Shown one piece after another: positions 1 to 7,870 of a stretch of DNA of 12,426 bases. Positions within the stretch are counted from its first letter, which is position 1. Each line of letters starts with the position of its first letter. The notes under the pieces were generated by a model that saw nothing but the letters and a program-made list of their open reading frames with translations, did no database searches and was not told the DNA's origin. The stretch spans positions 1 through 12,426 of the forward strand of contig CAKQJZ010000059.1 in NCBI GenBank assembly GCA_934247875.1. The letters are read 5' to 3'. Made by a program: the position numbers and the translations under genes. This DNA is from an uncultured Spirochaetales bacterium. Lineage in GTDB: Bacteria; Spirochaetota; Spirochaetia; Sphaerochaetales; Sphaerochaetaceae.

Positions 1-76
1 CAGCTAGCAATAAGCATTGCAACTCTTGCAGAGAACTTTCATCTCCTAGATTAATGGCATACTAGTCGCACATAAA

Positions 77-104
77 ATGCTCTCATCGTGTTAGAAGAGA
101 GCAT
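77..104 (-). terminator. Hairpin terminator after garD
   Basis: Read leftward, the arms ATGCTCTC and GAGAGCAT form a perfect 8-bp stem with a 12-base loop, followed by TTTATG, which together with the last stem base gives a short T run. It lies 37 bases beyond the garD stop and fits an intrinsic terminator for the leftward operon. The U tract is short, so efficiency may be modest. Read rightward there is no T run, so it is not clearly bidirectional. Confidence 0.6.
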
Positions 105-141
105 AGTTATGTAACGTATTACTGGACATTTTGTCTGGATG

Positions 142-1653
142 TTACGTTATTGGTGCTGGGTTATCGATAATCAGGTCGTTGTAGATGCCTAGTTTTTCAG
201 CTTCGCTCTTTTTGCCACTTACTATGTCTAGTATTGAGTTGTAGAGTTCTAGGCCTACTTCTTCGATTGTCTTTTCTCCTGTGAGAATATAACCAGCATC
301 AACATCAAATAAATCTGGCCATTGCTCTTTGAGTTCATGGCGAGTACATAGTTTTAGTACTGGGATTTCTCTTAAGCTATATGGTGTGCCTCTACCTGTG
401 CTGAATACTTGTAGCGTTATGCCTGCTGCAAGCTGAGTTGGGCCACACACGATATCACTGGCTGGTGTTGCGCCAAAAATCATGCCGCTTTTAGTTGGTA
501 CTTCACCAGGTCCACATATTTCACTTATAGGAGAGTGTCCACTCTTTGCGATTGATCCCATTGCTTTTTCAATGATGTTTGATAGTCCACCTTTATGGTT
601 CCCTGGTGTTGGATTAGCACTTCTGTCTACTCCACCTTTAGCAAGGTATTCATCGTACCACCCTATTTCCTTAATAAGCTTATCAACGCTTTCTTTATCT
701 TGGCATCTTTCTGCAAGCAAATGCACTCCATCTCTTACTTCTGTTACTTCGCTGAACATTACAGATGCACCACCTTTAGCAAGGAGGTCAAATGCATATC
801 CAATTGATGGGTTTGCACTTATTCCTGAGAAAGCATCGGAGCCACCACATTGTGTTCCAATCAGCAGCTTAGAGAGAGGCAACTCTACGCGCTGACGTGC
901 ATTGAGGCGCTCTAGTTTGCGCTCTGCCATTTCGCATATTGCTTTAATCATTCCTGAAAAGCCTTTGCACTCTTGGAGGACTATCACATTATCACTATTG
1001 TTTTCTTCAGGAGTGAGAATCTTATCGACTGTGAGTTTCTCACAGCCAAGGCTGATTACCATCAGCTCTCCTCCAAAGTTTGGATGGTGAGCTAAGTTCC
1101 TCACATTCCTGATTGGTATATATGCATCTGGTGCATTGATAGCAACACCACATCCATATGGATGGATGATTGGTATTACATCATCCACATTAGGATACTT
1201 TGGGAGTATGTCGCGCTTTATTTTCTCTACAGCTGCTCTTACAGGCCCTGCTGTGCATTGAACTGTTGTGATGATTCCTAGGATATTTCTAGAACCTGCA
1301 TAGCGCATATTCTCATAATCATATCCAAACCAAGTAGTACGCTTTGGATTATATTCTGGATATTTTCCTTTGAATCCTGGCTTCAAGTCTTCCAAACGAG
1401 GAGATGGAGGCAGCTCAATCAAGTCTTCTTCGACATACTCTCCTCGTTTGATATCCTCCTTAGCACTACCGAGAGCTACTCCATAGCGGATAATATCCTC
1501 ACCCTTTTTAATATCGGAAAGTGCTATCTTATGACCTTGTGGAATATCTGACAGAGAAGTAAGAGAGAAACTCTTGATTTCATCGCCCTTCTTCAGTGCT
1601 TTAACAGCTACTGCAACGTTATCTTCTCTCTTTATCTGTATAGCTTCTACCAT
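142..1653 (-). CDS. garD: Galactarate dehydratase (UxaA/GarD family)
   Basis: Predicted to dehydrate galactarate to 5-keto-4-deoxy-glucarate in the cytoplasm (EC 4.2.1.42). With this start it has 503 residues, between typical UxaA and GarD lengths. A SAF-type N-terminal domain spans about residues 1-80 and the large dehydratase region about 105-503. Blocks recalled as GarD-like include YGCGVAIN (166-173), NPNFGGE-type HPNFGGELMVISLGCEKL (190-207), GTQCGGSDAFSG (266-277), FSEVTEVRD (300-308), DRSANPTPGN (343-352) and the C-terminal NPAPIT. Cysteines 168, 204 and 269 and the S272-D273 pair are conserved-looking. Altronate dehydratase (UxaA) is the main alternative, but resemblance to GarD runs over the whole length. 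Three in-frame ATGs lie close together (1662, 1659, 1653); the third is 10 bases from AAAGGAG and gives the usual MxEAIQIK-like start, while the first is only 1 base away. It is the last gene of the leftward operon, after the binding protein and two intergenic hairpins. Confidence 0.82.
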   Translation of the reverse strand: MVEAIQIKREDNVAVAVKALKKGDEIKSFSLTSLSDIPQGHKIALSDIKKGEDIIRYGVALGSAKEDIKRGEYVEEDLIELPPSPRLEDLKPGFKGKYPEYNPKRTTWFGYDYENMRYAGSRNILGIITTVQCTAGPVRAAVEKIKRDILPKYPNVDDVIPIIHPYGCGVAINAPDAYIPIRNVRNLAHHPNFGGELMVISLGCEKLTVDKILTPEENNSDNVIVLQECKGFSGMIKAICEMAERKLERLNARQRVELPLSKLLIGTQCGGSDAFSGISANPSIGYAFDLLAKGGASVMFSEVTEVRDGVHLLAERCQDKESVDKLIKEIGWYDEYLAKGGVDRSANPTPGNHKGGLSNIIEKAMGSIAKSGHSPISEICGPGEVPTKSGMIFGATPASDIVCGPTQLAAGITLQVFSTGRGTPYSLREIPVLKLCTRHELKEQWPDLFDVDAGYILTGEKTIEEVGLELYNSILDIVSGKKSEAEKLGIYNDLIIDNPAPIT

Positions 1654-1663
1654 CTTCATCATA

Positions 1664-1670
1664 CTCCTTT
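1664..1670 (-). promoter_or_regulatory. Ribosome binding site of garD
   Basis: AAAGGAG on the minus strand. It is 1, 4 and 10 bases from the ATGs at 1662, 1659 and 1653. The spacing argues against the first ATG. Whether 1659 or 1653 is used cannot be settled from sequence. Confidence 0.6.
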
Positions 1671-1673
1671 GAA

Positions 1674-1715
1674 ATATTATGTCGTTTCAGGCTGTTTTTG
1701 GAAATCACATAATAT
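1674..1715 (-). repeat. Inverted repeat in the garD leader
   Basis: Perfect 9-base arms ATATTATGT (1674-1682) and ACATAATAT (1707-1715) are separated by 24 bases. Inside, TTTC and GAAA can continue the stem for 4 bp across a 2x2 internal loop, leaving a 12-base loop. The near arm ends 3 bases from the garD Shine-Dalgarno. It could be an RNA structure affecting garD translation or processing, or a protein-binding palindrome. No known riboswitch class is recognised. Confidence 0.5.
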
Positions 1716-1756
1716 CTCAAAGAGAGAGCTCCGCTCTGGAGCCCTCTCTTCTTGAG
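1716..1756 (-). terminator. Strong stem-loop after the binding-protein gene
   Basis: Core arms 1721-1732 and 1738-1749 pair over 12 bp, with one G-U wobble in the leftward RNA, around a 5-base loop. Beyond a 2-base bulge, CTCAA and TTGAG add 5 bp. The structure starts 4 bases after the binding-protein stop. It is followed by only TTTGAG, so it is more likely a partial terminator or an mRNA-stabilising stem than a full stop, allowing the binding protein to be made in excess over GarD. That role is inferred from other transport operons. Confidence 0.55.
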
Positions 1757-1760
1757 AATC

Positions 1761-3068
1761 TTATTTCATCTCTTTGAGAATATAATCAATCATCTTAACA
1801 GATTCAGCTGCTGCTTCGTTTACTTTAGTTGAATCATAAGCGATCTTCTCAATAGCATTATTCAATACTTTTACAATCTCAGAGTTGCCAGAAAGTGTGT
1901 TTCTAGATAGTCCCTGGTTCTCCTGTGCATACTGAGTAGCTTTGAGAATTTCTGGATCTATTAGGCCTGCTTTCTCGCAAGCTTCCTGAGCTGCTGCTGT
2001 TGGAGGGATTGAGCGAACTGCGCCAAGTGTGATAGCTGCGTCTGGATCGTTGAAGAAGTAGTTCAAGAACTTTGCAGCTTCCTTCTTGCTCTTGCTTGTC
2101 TTAGAGATACTGAAGAGCTGAGATGGTGTGATGATGAGTCCTGTGTTCTTTGCATCTTCTAAGCAAGGAAGAATGAATGTACCCATTTCACCTTTTACAT
2201 CTCCTGTTACTGCGCCATACAAGCTTGTCCAAGAGAACTCAAGGACGATATTGCCATTGAGCCAGTTAGGGTTAGTCCAGATTGAATTCAAGAATACGTT
2301 GCCGTCCTGTACTGGAACTACTACTCCATCTTTATAGAGCTTAGCAATATATGTGAATGCTTCAACGAGCTCATCTTCTGTAAATCCTCTCTTATAGTCT
2401 GCTTCAATAAGCTGCTTGCCTGTGCGCTGTACAAGGTATGGTAGAAGTACGAATTCTGTCATATCTACAGTATCAGCATTGAAGAAGTACTTAGATGAGT
2501 CTTTCTCATGGACTGTTTTTCCGATTCTATAGAAATCTTCCCAAGTCCACTTTGTATCCATAGATGTAGGAATGCCAAACTGCTCAGCAAGTGTTTTGTT
2601 GATGATGCTTGTTCTTGCGTTAATACCAGCAGGAAGTCCAATGAGTACTCCGTTATATACTCCATTCTCTTCCAAGAACTGTTTGCTGAAACCAGATAGA
2701 TCTAGGACATCGCTATATGCTCTAAGATCCTCAAAAAAGTCTGTGCCTGGTGCTGTGAAATCACCCATCCATGGTGGATTGAGCTGTACTATATCTGCAA
2801 CTGTACCACCAGCTAGCTGTGTTGCTACTTTTTCTCTTTCGCTCTTTCCGCGATACTCAGCAGCTATCTCAACATTAGGGTTCTTTGCCATATACTGATC
2901 GATTACTTCGATAGTAGCCTTATGTCTTGCGTCGTTACCCCACCAAGACATTCTCAGAGATGCTTTAGCTGGCTCTGAGCTCTTAACCTCTGCGTTACCA
3001 TTTGCAAAGAGTGGAGAGAGAACACAAAGCATTACCAATAATACAGTGAAAACCAATCCTTTTTTCAT
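1761..3068 (-). CDS. Sugar ABC transporter substrate-binding protein
   Basis: Periplasmic extracellular solute-binding protein of the family 1 type (COG1653-like), 435 residues. An N-terminal Sec signal (MKKGLVFTVLLVMLCVLSPLFA, residues 1-22) precedes NGNAE, a junction typical of spirochaete binding proteins. The mature part begins with a beta strand, LRMSWWGNDARH, followed by the helix bearing IEVIDQYMAKNPN and the ADIVQLNPPW block, as in oligosaccharide binders. There is no convincing lipobox, although a Cys lies in the hydrophobic core. An upstream in-frame ATG at 3098 would overlap the previous gene by 4 bases and bury the signal peptide; the start at 3068 has AAAGGAG at 6 bases. It follows the lyase-like gene by 26 bases. 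The partner permeases are probably those encoded divergently at 8034-9784. The ligand is unknown; context suggests a pectin-derived oligosaccharide. Confidence 0.88.
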   Translation of the reverse strand: MKKGLVFTVLLVMLCVLSPLFANGNAEVKSSEPAKASLRMSWWGNDARHKATIEVIDQYMAKNPNVEIAAEYRGKSEREKVATQLAGGTVADIVQLNPPWMGDFTAPGTDFFEDLRAYSDVLDLSGFSKQFLEENGVYNGVLIGLPAGINARTSIINKTLAEQFGIPTSMDTKWTWEDFYRIGKTVHEKDSSKYFFNADTVDMTEFVLLPYLVQRTGKQLIEADYKRGFTEDELVEAFTYIAKLYKDGVVVPVQDGNVFLNSIWTNPNWLNGNIVLEFSWTSLYGAVTGDVKGEMGTFILPCLEDAKNTGLIITPSQLFSISKTSKSKKEAAKFLNYFFNDPDAAITLGAVRSIPPTAAAQEACEKAGLIDPEILKATQYAQENQGLSRNTLSGNSEIVKVLNNAIEKIAYDSTKVNEAAAESVKMIDYILKEMK

Positions 3069-3074
3069 TTTACA

Positions 3075-3081
3075 CTCCTTT
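3075..3081 (-). promoter_or_regulatory. Ribosome binding site fixing the binding-protein start
   Basis: AAAGGAG on the minus strand, 6 bases before the ATG at 3068. It selects the MKKGLVF start and excludes the upstream ATG at 3098. Confidence 0.8.
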
Positions 3082-3094
3082 ATTTTTTCAATAC

Positions 3095-5371
3095 TCAAAT
3101 CAAGTTGTTTTCCATCATTGCTGTGTAATACCTCAACAGCGGGATGATAGTCTGAGAGAATCTCTTAGGACCAACAGGGCAGTTGTAGATAACTGTATGC
3201 TCATCTCGCTTTATCTTTGAAAAGTCATAGATTGGAGGTGCATTCTCCTTAGTTATCCAATCAAACATGCCCTTTCCTTTCTCAAGGTATTTCTTGTCAC
3301 CTGTTAAGCGATATCCAATCTCAAGTGTTTCTAGAACCATTCCATTCAGATTCTGGAATCTGATAGATGGGTGCATTTTACATAAGAACATATCGAGGCG
3401 TGGTACATAGCAATTAGCGACGATGTCATCAATGACAGTAATCAGTGTCTCTTTGATCTTCTCGCCACCTGCAAGCTTGTAGTATTCATATAAGCCGCCG
3501 ATTCCGACTTGCATCATAAAAGGAACTCTATCCATGTAATTGTCTGGATAAGGACTTGTCCAAGTTCCCATCAAATCTGCCCAGCGCACATATGTGTCTA
3601 CTATTGGCAAGCAGTCATCAAGCCACCTCTTTGAGTGTGTCTCGACATATAAGTCGATGAAGTTTCTAAGTGCCCATCCAATTTCTCTGGGCTCAACCAT
3701 TCCTGGCACATTGTACATAGGAAGCTTCACAAGCTCTTCTAGTTTGTTGCCAATAGTGAATGCTGCATTGAGTGCTTCTTCATCTCCTGTTAAGTGATAA
3801 TAGTCTATGAAGCCTTGTACCCACTGATGGCTTGGAACCATCTGTCCTGATACATGGTTAACACTATGTGTGTATAAGAGTCCTTCATGGTATGGTCTTT
3901 CGCTGTAGTGGCATAAATCCACATCAAGCCAGTGCCTCATAGCTGCTTTAGCATAATCAAAATAGCGTCTGTCTCCAGAACGAGCAAAGAGAACAACGAA
4001 GTTATGGACCATATCATATTCATTGTTAATCCAGATATCGCGACCTTTGCTTCTGCCTTGCTTGCTATATTCCCACTCAGGGCAATCGCCAAAGTTCAAG
4101 AAACCAAGGCCTTTAGCACGTGAGTCGATAAAGCGGTATAAGAAGCGCTCTGTAGGAGGATCAACGAGTGTAGATACTTCCTTTCCGAATATCTTTGCAT
4201 TTATATATTCTTCTGGATCTACATATGGCTGAGGAGGCATTTCTAGTGTTAAGAGATTATCGACAATCATGCGCTCTTCGCTATCAGGGGCCATAGTGAA
4301 TAAGAAGAATCTAGTTGTCTTCTGAACACCTTGTGGAAACTCTATAGGCTCTGCTTCCTCTGGATAAAGTCCAAGCTCTATATCATCTTTATTGACATTG
4401 AGTGACTTTGGAAAGTTCTGATAAGCCTGGAATATCTCAGTACCAAATAAGTTCTTCTTATCCTTCCAGACTGCGCCATATGTTGAGAACATTACCTCAG
4501 GGAACATCTCATTAGCTGTATTTATGATAGTGTCAGCATCAACTAGCGAGATTAATTCTTCATCGCTTCCGACTTCTTTTGCATGCGCATTGAAGCTTGA
4601 TGTATATATAGCTTTCCTGACATCTTCGCTCTTGAAAGGCTTTATTCTGAATGTCAGTCCATGAAGAATTTCTCTAGGATACTCATCATCGTACTTCAAT
4701 CCAGCTTGCTGATTGTCGAGTGTCATTGTAATTGAGCTCTGTGTCTTTGCTTTCTCTTTGTTTACTATCTGATACTCAACTTCAGCATTCTCATACTCAG
4801 CCCAGATTTTTACTCTGAATGTAAAGTCAAACCATGTTTTGTCTTTTGATCTATGCTTGCCACTAGTGCTTAGAACGACATATAAAGGACCTTCTTCTTC
4901 GACTATCCAGCCTCTCGCTCCTGTAAGTGCTTCATACTCTTCTACACCATCATTGATAAAAGGGCCTTCTGTTGTGGCAATGCCAGAGAACTCTTTGATA
5001 AGAGACTCTCCAGGAGCACCTAGAGTAACGCTTAGCTTGCTGCTCTTGATTACAACTTCGCTGTTCTCTCTCTTAATTGAAAGAGGAGTAAAAGCAACGC
5101 GATTATCTATTGTTGATGTCTCAAAATTGAATGCTTTTGGCTTATTGGCATCAAACTGAGCTAAGAATCTTAAGACTAAGAATCTTACTGAGCCATCATC
5201 ATACTTCGATGTGACTTTATATTGATAAGGATATGTACTGTTATTATCTGTTATTGAGTATTCATTGATATCCTCTTCTCTAAGTTCTGCCTTAGAGAAA
5301 GGAATAGAGGCTGTTACTGGACAATTTACCTTGTTATACCTAGATATTGTCTCAAACTTGATAGTTTTCAT
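3095..5371 (-). CDS. Probable cytoplasmic exo-rhamnogalacturonan lyase-like enzyme (RIFT barrel plus alpha/alpha toroid)
   Basis: A 758-residue protein without signal peptide or membrane segment. Residues about 1-400 are beta-rich, with the ASIPFSKAEL and DGSVRFLVLRF blocks seen in PcRGLX/YetA-type N-terminal RIFT-barrel domains. Residues about 405-755 are helical and look like an alpha/alpha toroid. Key blocks are GFLNFGDCPEW (423-433), NNEYDMVHNF (449-458), the ARSGDRRYFDYAKAAMRHW helix pair (463-481), DVDLCHYSERPYHEG (483-497), HSVNHVSGQ (502-510), HQWVQGFIDYYHLTGD (515-530) and a second LTGD at 689-692. These resemble the family of Penicillium exo-rhamnogalacturonan lyase (PL26) and Bacillus YetA, which sits beside a sugar ABC transporter. 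No beta-sandwich follows the helical part, so it is shorter than some relatives. Lyase or hydrolase activity cannot be decided from sequence. No Shine-Dalgarno is visible before this only plausible ATG. Confidence 0.6.
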   Translation of the reverse strand: MKTIKFETISRYNKVNCPVTASIPFSKAELREEDINEYSITDNNSTYPYQYKVTSKYDDGSVRFLVLRFLAQFDANKPKAFNFETSTIDNRVAFTPLSIKRENSEVVIKSSKLSVTLGAPGESLIKEFSGIATTEGPFINDGVEEYEALTGARGWIVEEEGPLYVVLSTSGKHRSKDKTWFDFTFRVKIWAEYENAEVEYQIVNKEKAKTQSSITMTLDNQQAGLKYDDEYPREILHGLTFRIKPFKSEDVRKAIYTSSFNAHAKEVGSDEELISLVDADTIINTANEMFPEVMFSTYGAVWKDKKNLFGTEIFQAYQNFPKSLNVNKDDIELGLYPEEAEPIEFPQGVQKTTRFFLFTMAPDSEERMIVDNLLTLEMPPQPYVDPEEYINAKIFGKEVSTLVDPPTERFLYRFIDSRAKGLGFLNFGDCPEWEYSKQGRSKGRDIWINNEYDMVHNFVVLFARSGDRRYFDYAKAAMRHWLDVDLCHYSERPYHEGLLYTHSVNHVSGQMVPSHQWVQGFIDYYHLTGDEEALNAAFTIGNKLEELVKLPMYNVPGMVEPREIGWALRNFIDLYVETHSKRWLDDCLPIVDTYVRWADLMGTWTSPYPDNYMDRVPFMMQVGIGGLYEYYKLAGGEKIKETLITVIDDIVANCYVPRLDMFLCKMHPSIRFQNLNGMVLETLEIGYRLTGDKKYLEKGKGMFDWITKENAPPIYDFSKIKRDEHTVIYNCPVGPKRFSQTIIPLLRYYTAMMENNLI

Positions 5372-5388
5372 ATCTAAAATGGTAACCT

Positions 5389-5404
5389 AAGGCAAAGAGG
5401 CCTT
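5389..5404 (-). repeat. Short inverted repeat between kinase and lyase-like gene
   Basis: Arms AAGGC and GCCTT form a perfect 5-bp stem around a 6-base loop, 16 bases beyond the kinase stop. In the leftward RNA it is not followed by a T run, so it is at best a weak attenuator of read-through from the regulator genes. It could instead be an operator element just downstream of the putative -10 at 5407-5412. Confidence 0.3.
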
Positions 5405-5406
5405 GT

Positions 5407-5415
5407 ATTATCACA
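5407..5415 (-). promoter_or_regulatory. Putative extended -10 for the lyase-binding protein-garD unit
   Basis: On the minus strand TGTGATAAT reads as an extended -10 (TGn plus GATAAT, 5 of 6 to consensus). No good -35 lies at 17 bases. That position is instead occupied by the 15-base shared motif at 5423-5437, as expected for an activator-dependent promoter. A start would fall near 5400. Confidence 0.4.
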
Positions 5416-5420
5416 TTTTG

Positions 5421-7139
5421 TCAAAAGGTATCATTTTTCGAGAAGTCACCAGTACAATACGGTATAACAGTTGATACCCTAAAACCATCGCCTATCTTGC
5501 TCTCAATTTTAAGTGCACTTCTCTCTCCAAATGTCATGCATAATCGCTGATTGACATTATAGAAGCCTATATGACGAGAAGGTGGTTCTTTCTTTGCTAT
5601 GTTCTTTTTAAGCTCATTAAGCTTCTCTTCTTCCAGTCCAGGACCATTATCAGAGACTTCTATGTATATCACATCGCTTTGGAGTTCTATCTTTACTACG
5701 ACTACTGTCTTCTCTCCATCCTCTTTCAGCCCATGCTGATATACATTTTCAATAAGTGGCTGAAAGAACATTCTGATAGAACCATAGTTTGTTATCTCTT
5801 CCTCATCATAGTCCCATATAACAATGACTCGTTCCTGGAATCTGATAGCCTGAAGCGCAATGTATTTTCTAGTGATATCAATCTCTTCTTCAAGAGAAAC
5901 AAGCTTTGTAGGAGACTGAAGCGAATAGCGTAGCATCGATGAGAAGTTTGAAATCATGAAGCTGGCATCAACGCACTTATCTTTCCTTTTTATAGCTAAA
6001 TCAATTGATTGAAGAGTATTGAATATGAAATGAGGGTTTATCTGATACTGCAGTGCTGTGAGCTGTGAAGTCGTAAGATCCAGCTGACTTTTGACAACCT
6101 CCGCTTTGAGTTGCGTCTCTCTGACATAGTTCTTTGCAATACGCTCTAAGATATAGTGATAAGTATCAAAATGCCGTTTTGACAACTTCAATACTTCTTC
6201 ATCATTATTCTCAAAGAGTTCAAGTATCCTATTGATTTTCTCATATAGTGATTTTGAGAGAAATAGTGCAATTATTGATGAAACTAGACATATAAATAGT
6301 GTCAGAAGCAACGTTATCTTTATGATAGTCTCAGGAATATTGATTGCTTCTTTCTTTGGGATGAAAGCAACTAAAGAGTCTCCCTCTTTTAGAATATCTC
6401 TGCTTTGCATGATGTAGTCTTCTATATTGATTGATGAGAACTCAAAAGGTGCATTCTCATATATAGAATTTCCAGAGATTACTTCTCCTTCGCTATTAAG
6501 CAGTAAAACAATCTCATTGCTATATTGCGTTGCTCTATCAAGAAGCTCTTTGATGTATTTCTCATTTACATTTACAAGAAGATATAGTCCATACTTCAAA
6601 GGAATTGAGATTGTTACTACATCTGTCGGAGCTGTATCCCAAGAGCCTAGCATTATTTTATTGCGTGTGATTGACGCCCCGTGCTTATACGCAACATCCT
6701 TAAACTCTTCAGCGTTCGCAATAGATGTGTTGACAACTATGCAATCAACATTTTCTTTGGTGATTATTATTGAGTGTATATACGGAGAGTATACAAGTCT
6801 CTCCTCAATATGTTCATAATATTCTTCCAAATAGTCATACTCTGCATCATCTCCATTGAAGAGAGCAAATAGCGTCAATAAGAGATTGGAGTGTGAATTT
6901 ATGTATATTCCAATCTTCTCTGAATCAAAGAGAATCTCTTCTAGCACATTGTTTGAAAGTGAGAATATAGTCTCTGTATTGGCTTTTACCTGCTTATATA
7001 TATTCTCTTTTATGAAGTAGATTGAGACAGAAACTATCAAAAGCATTGGGATTGTCATCAATGCAATGTATGAGAATAGATTTCTCAAAAAGAATCTGCG
7101 TTTTATGCTATTGATTAGCTTGCTATTCCTTGAATCCAT
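5421..7139 (-). CDS. YesM-type sensor histidine kinase
   Basis: Membrane sensor kinase of the His_kinase (PF06580)/LytS-YesM class, 572 residues from this start. Membrane segment 1 (about 21-43) and segment 2 (about 271-295) flank an extracytoplasmic sensor region of some 225 residues. A HAMP-like linker with helices to about 360 follows, then the phospho-acceptor block QYQINPHFIFNTLQSID with H370, the N box PLIENVYQHG (N465), the G1 box DNGPGLEE (497-504) and HIGFYNVNQRL (523-533). All key catalytic residues are present. The ATG at 7139 lies inside the end of the response-regulator gene (17-base overlap), so translation is probably coupled; the in-frame ATG at 7217 would add 26 residues deep within that gene and is less likely. 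No strong Shine-Dalgarno precedes 7139. It probably senses an extracellular sugar and phosphorylates the adjacent regulator. Confidence 0.88.
   Translation of the reverse strand: MDSRNSKLINSIKRRFFLRNLFSYIALMTIPMLLIVSVSIYFIKENIYKQVKANTETIFSLSNNVLEEILFDSEKIGIYINSHSNLLLTLFALFNGDDAEYDYLEEYYEHIEERLVYSPYIHSIIITKENVDCIVVNTSIANAEEFKDVAYKHGASITRNKIMLGSWDTAPTDVVTISIPLKYGLYLLVNVNEKYIKELLDRATQYSNEIVLLLNSEGEVISGNSIYENAPFEFSSINIEDYIMQSRDILKEGDSLVAFIPKKEAINIPETIIKITLLLTLFICLVSSIIALFLSKSLYEKINRILELFENNDEEVLKLSKRHFDTYHYILERIAKNYVRETQLKAEVVKSQLDLTTSQLTALQYQINPHFIFNTLQSIDLAIKRKDKCVDASFMISNFSSMLRYSLQSPTKLVSLEEEIDITRKYIALQAIRFQERVIVIWDYDEEEITNYGSIRMFFQPLIENVYQHGLKEDGEKTVVVVKIELQSDVIYIEVSDNGPGLEEEKLNELKKNIAKKEPPSRHIGFYNVNQRLCMTFGERSALKIESKIGDGFRVSTVIPYCTGDFSKNDTF
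5423..5437 (-). promoter_or_regulatory. Candidate response-regulator operator, copy 1
   Basis: AAAATGATACCTTTT on the minus strand, identical over 15 bases to 7946-7960 on the plus strand. Including flanks, both read CGnAAAATGATACCTTTT. It overlaps the last codons of the kinase gene and ends 10 bases before the putative -10, i.e. over the -35 position. Both copies point the same way relative to the downstream operon. The assignment to the neighbouring AraC-type regulator is inference. Confidence 0.5.
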
Positions 7140-7863
7140 TCTCTTTATATTCCCAAGGGCTCTTTCCCCAATACTTCTTGAAAGCACGTGTGAAGTTCTT
7201 CGGGTTATCATAGCCAATCATATATGCAATCTCATATATCTTTAGTTCATTGTTCTTCAAAAGCCTCATCGCATTCGTCATCTTCACTTCAATAAGATAG
7301 TCTGAGAAATTCTGCCCAGATACCTTCTTAAAGAGCTTTGAGACGTAGTTAGTGCTCATCTTCACATCAAGAGCAATATTCTCAAGCGTGATTGTGCGGT
7401 AGTTCATCAATACATTTTTTTTGATGTTTTCAACTACATCTTTGTAGTAGCCATCAAATGAGCCAATATTGACCTCTTCATCATATTTCACATCAAGTGC
7501 TTCTTTTATATCCATCAGAGAAAGTGCCAGCTCATCGACATTCAAAGGCTTCAAAAAGTAGTTTGAAACTCCGAATCTTATTGCCCTCTGCGCATATTCA
7601 AAGCTTTCTGCACCACTGAGTATTATAGTCACAATATCTGGGTTGATTGCTTTTAGCTGCCTCAGGAACTCAAGACCATCGAGGCCTGGCATCATGATAT
7701 CTGTAACGACTAGATTGACGCTGTTTTCTTTCAAGAATGCAAGTGCTTCTCTTGCTTTATCAAATGTCTTGATTACTTCAAAGCCATAAGAAGGCCAATC
7801 AATCATTGAGACAAAGCCATCAAGAAACAATCTCTCATCATCGACTAATATCGCGCTATACAA
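7123..7863 (-). CDS. YesN-type response regulator, receiver plus AraC HTH
   Basis: 246 residues. The receiver domain (about 1-120) has acidic D8-D9, phospho-acceptor D55 in VVTDIMMPG, S83 and K105 (FLKP). The AraC-type DNA-binding domain with its two HTH motifs spans about 150-242 and includes ENIALDVKMSTNYVSKLFKK and EIAYMIGYDNPKNFTRAFKKYWGKSP. There is no long central region, so it is a compact member of the family. The start is TTG at 7863, supported by AAAGGAG 7 bases upstream and by the correct MYSAILVDDE receiver start; no in-frame ATG fits. It is co-transcribed with the kinase. It probably activates the transport and catabolic genes on both sides, perhaps through AAAATGATACCTTTT. Confidence 0.92.
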   Translation of the reverse strand: MYSAILVDDERLFLDGFVSMIDWPSYGFEVIKTFDKAREALAFLKENSVNLVVTDIMMPGLDGLEFLRQLKAINPDIVTIILSGAESFEYAQRAIRFGVSNYFLKPLNVDELALSLMDIKEALDVKYDEEVNIGSFDGYYKDVVENIKKNVLMNYRTITLENIALDVKMSTNYVSKLFKKVSGQNFSDYLIEVKMTNAMRLLKNNELKIYEIAYMIGYDNPKNFTRAFKKYWGKSPWEYKENGFKE

Positions 7864-7870
7864 CTACTCT

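Noticed and set aside
1..54. Open frame on the plus strand ending in TAA at 52-54 (translated end LAENFHLLD), possibly the tail of a gene entering from the left
   Set aside because: Only 17 codons are visible, another frame is also open over the same bases, and no family is recognisable. It may be real but cannot be supported.
111..145. GTAAC/GTTAC arms enclosing GACA/TGTC around the garD stop codon
   Set aside because: The pairing is short and interrupted by mismatches. The hairpin at 77-104 is a better terminator.
1761..3068. Lipoprotein anchoring of the binding protein through the Cys in its leader
   Set aside because: The Cys is in the middle of the hydrophobic stretch (MLC) without small residues before it, and a better signal peptidase I site follows at FA/NG.
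5427..5478. GGTATCA (5427-5433) and TGATACC (5472-5478) as an inverted pair extending the candidate operator
   Set aside because: Seven-base arms 38 bases apart, the second wholly inside kinase coding sequence and not repeated at the permease promoter.
5571..5933. 120-codon plus-strand open frame inside the kinase gene
   Set aside because: It overlies the ATPase and H-box coding region of the kinase. Its composition is that of a shadow frame.
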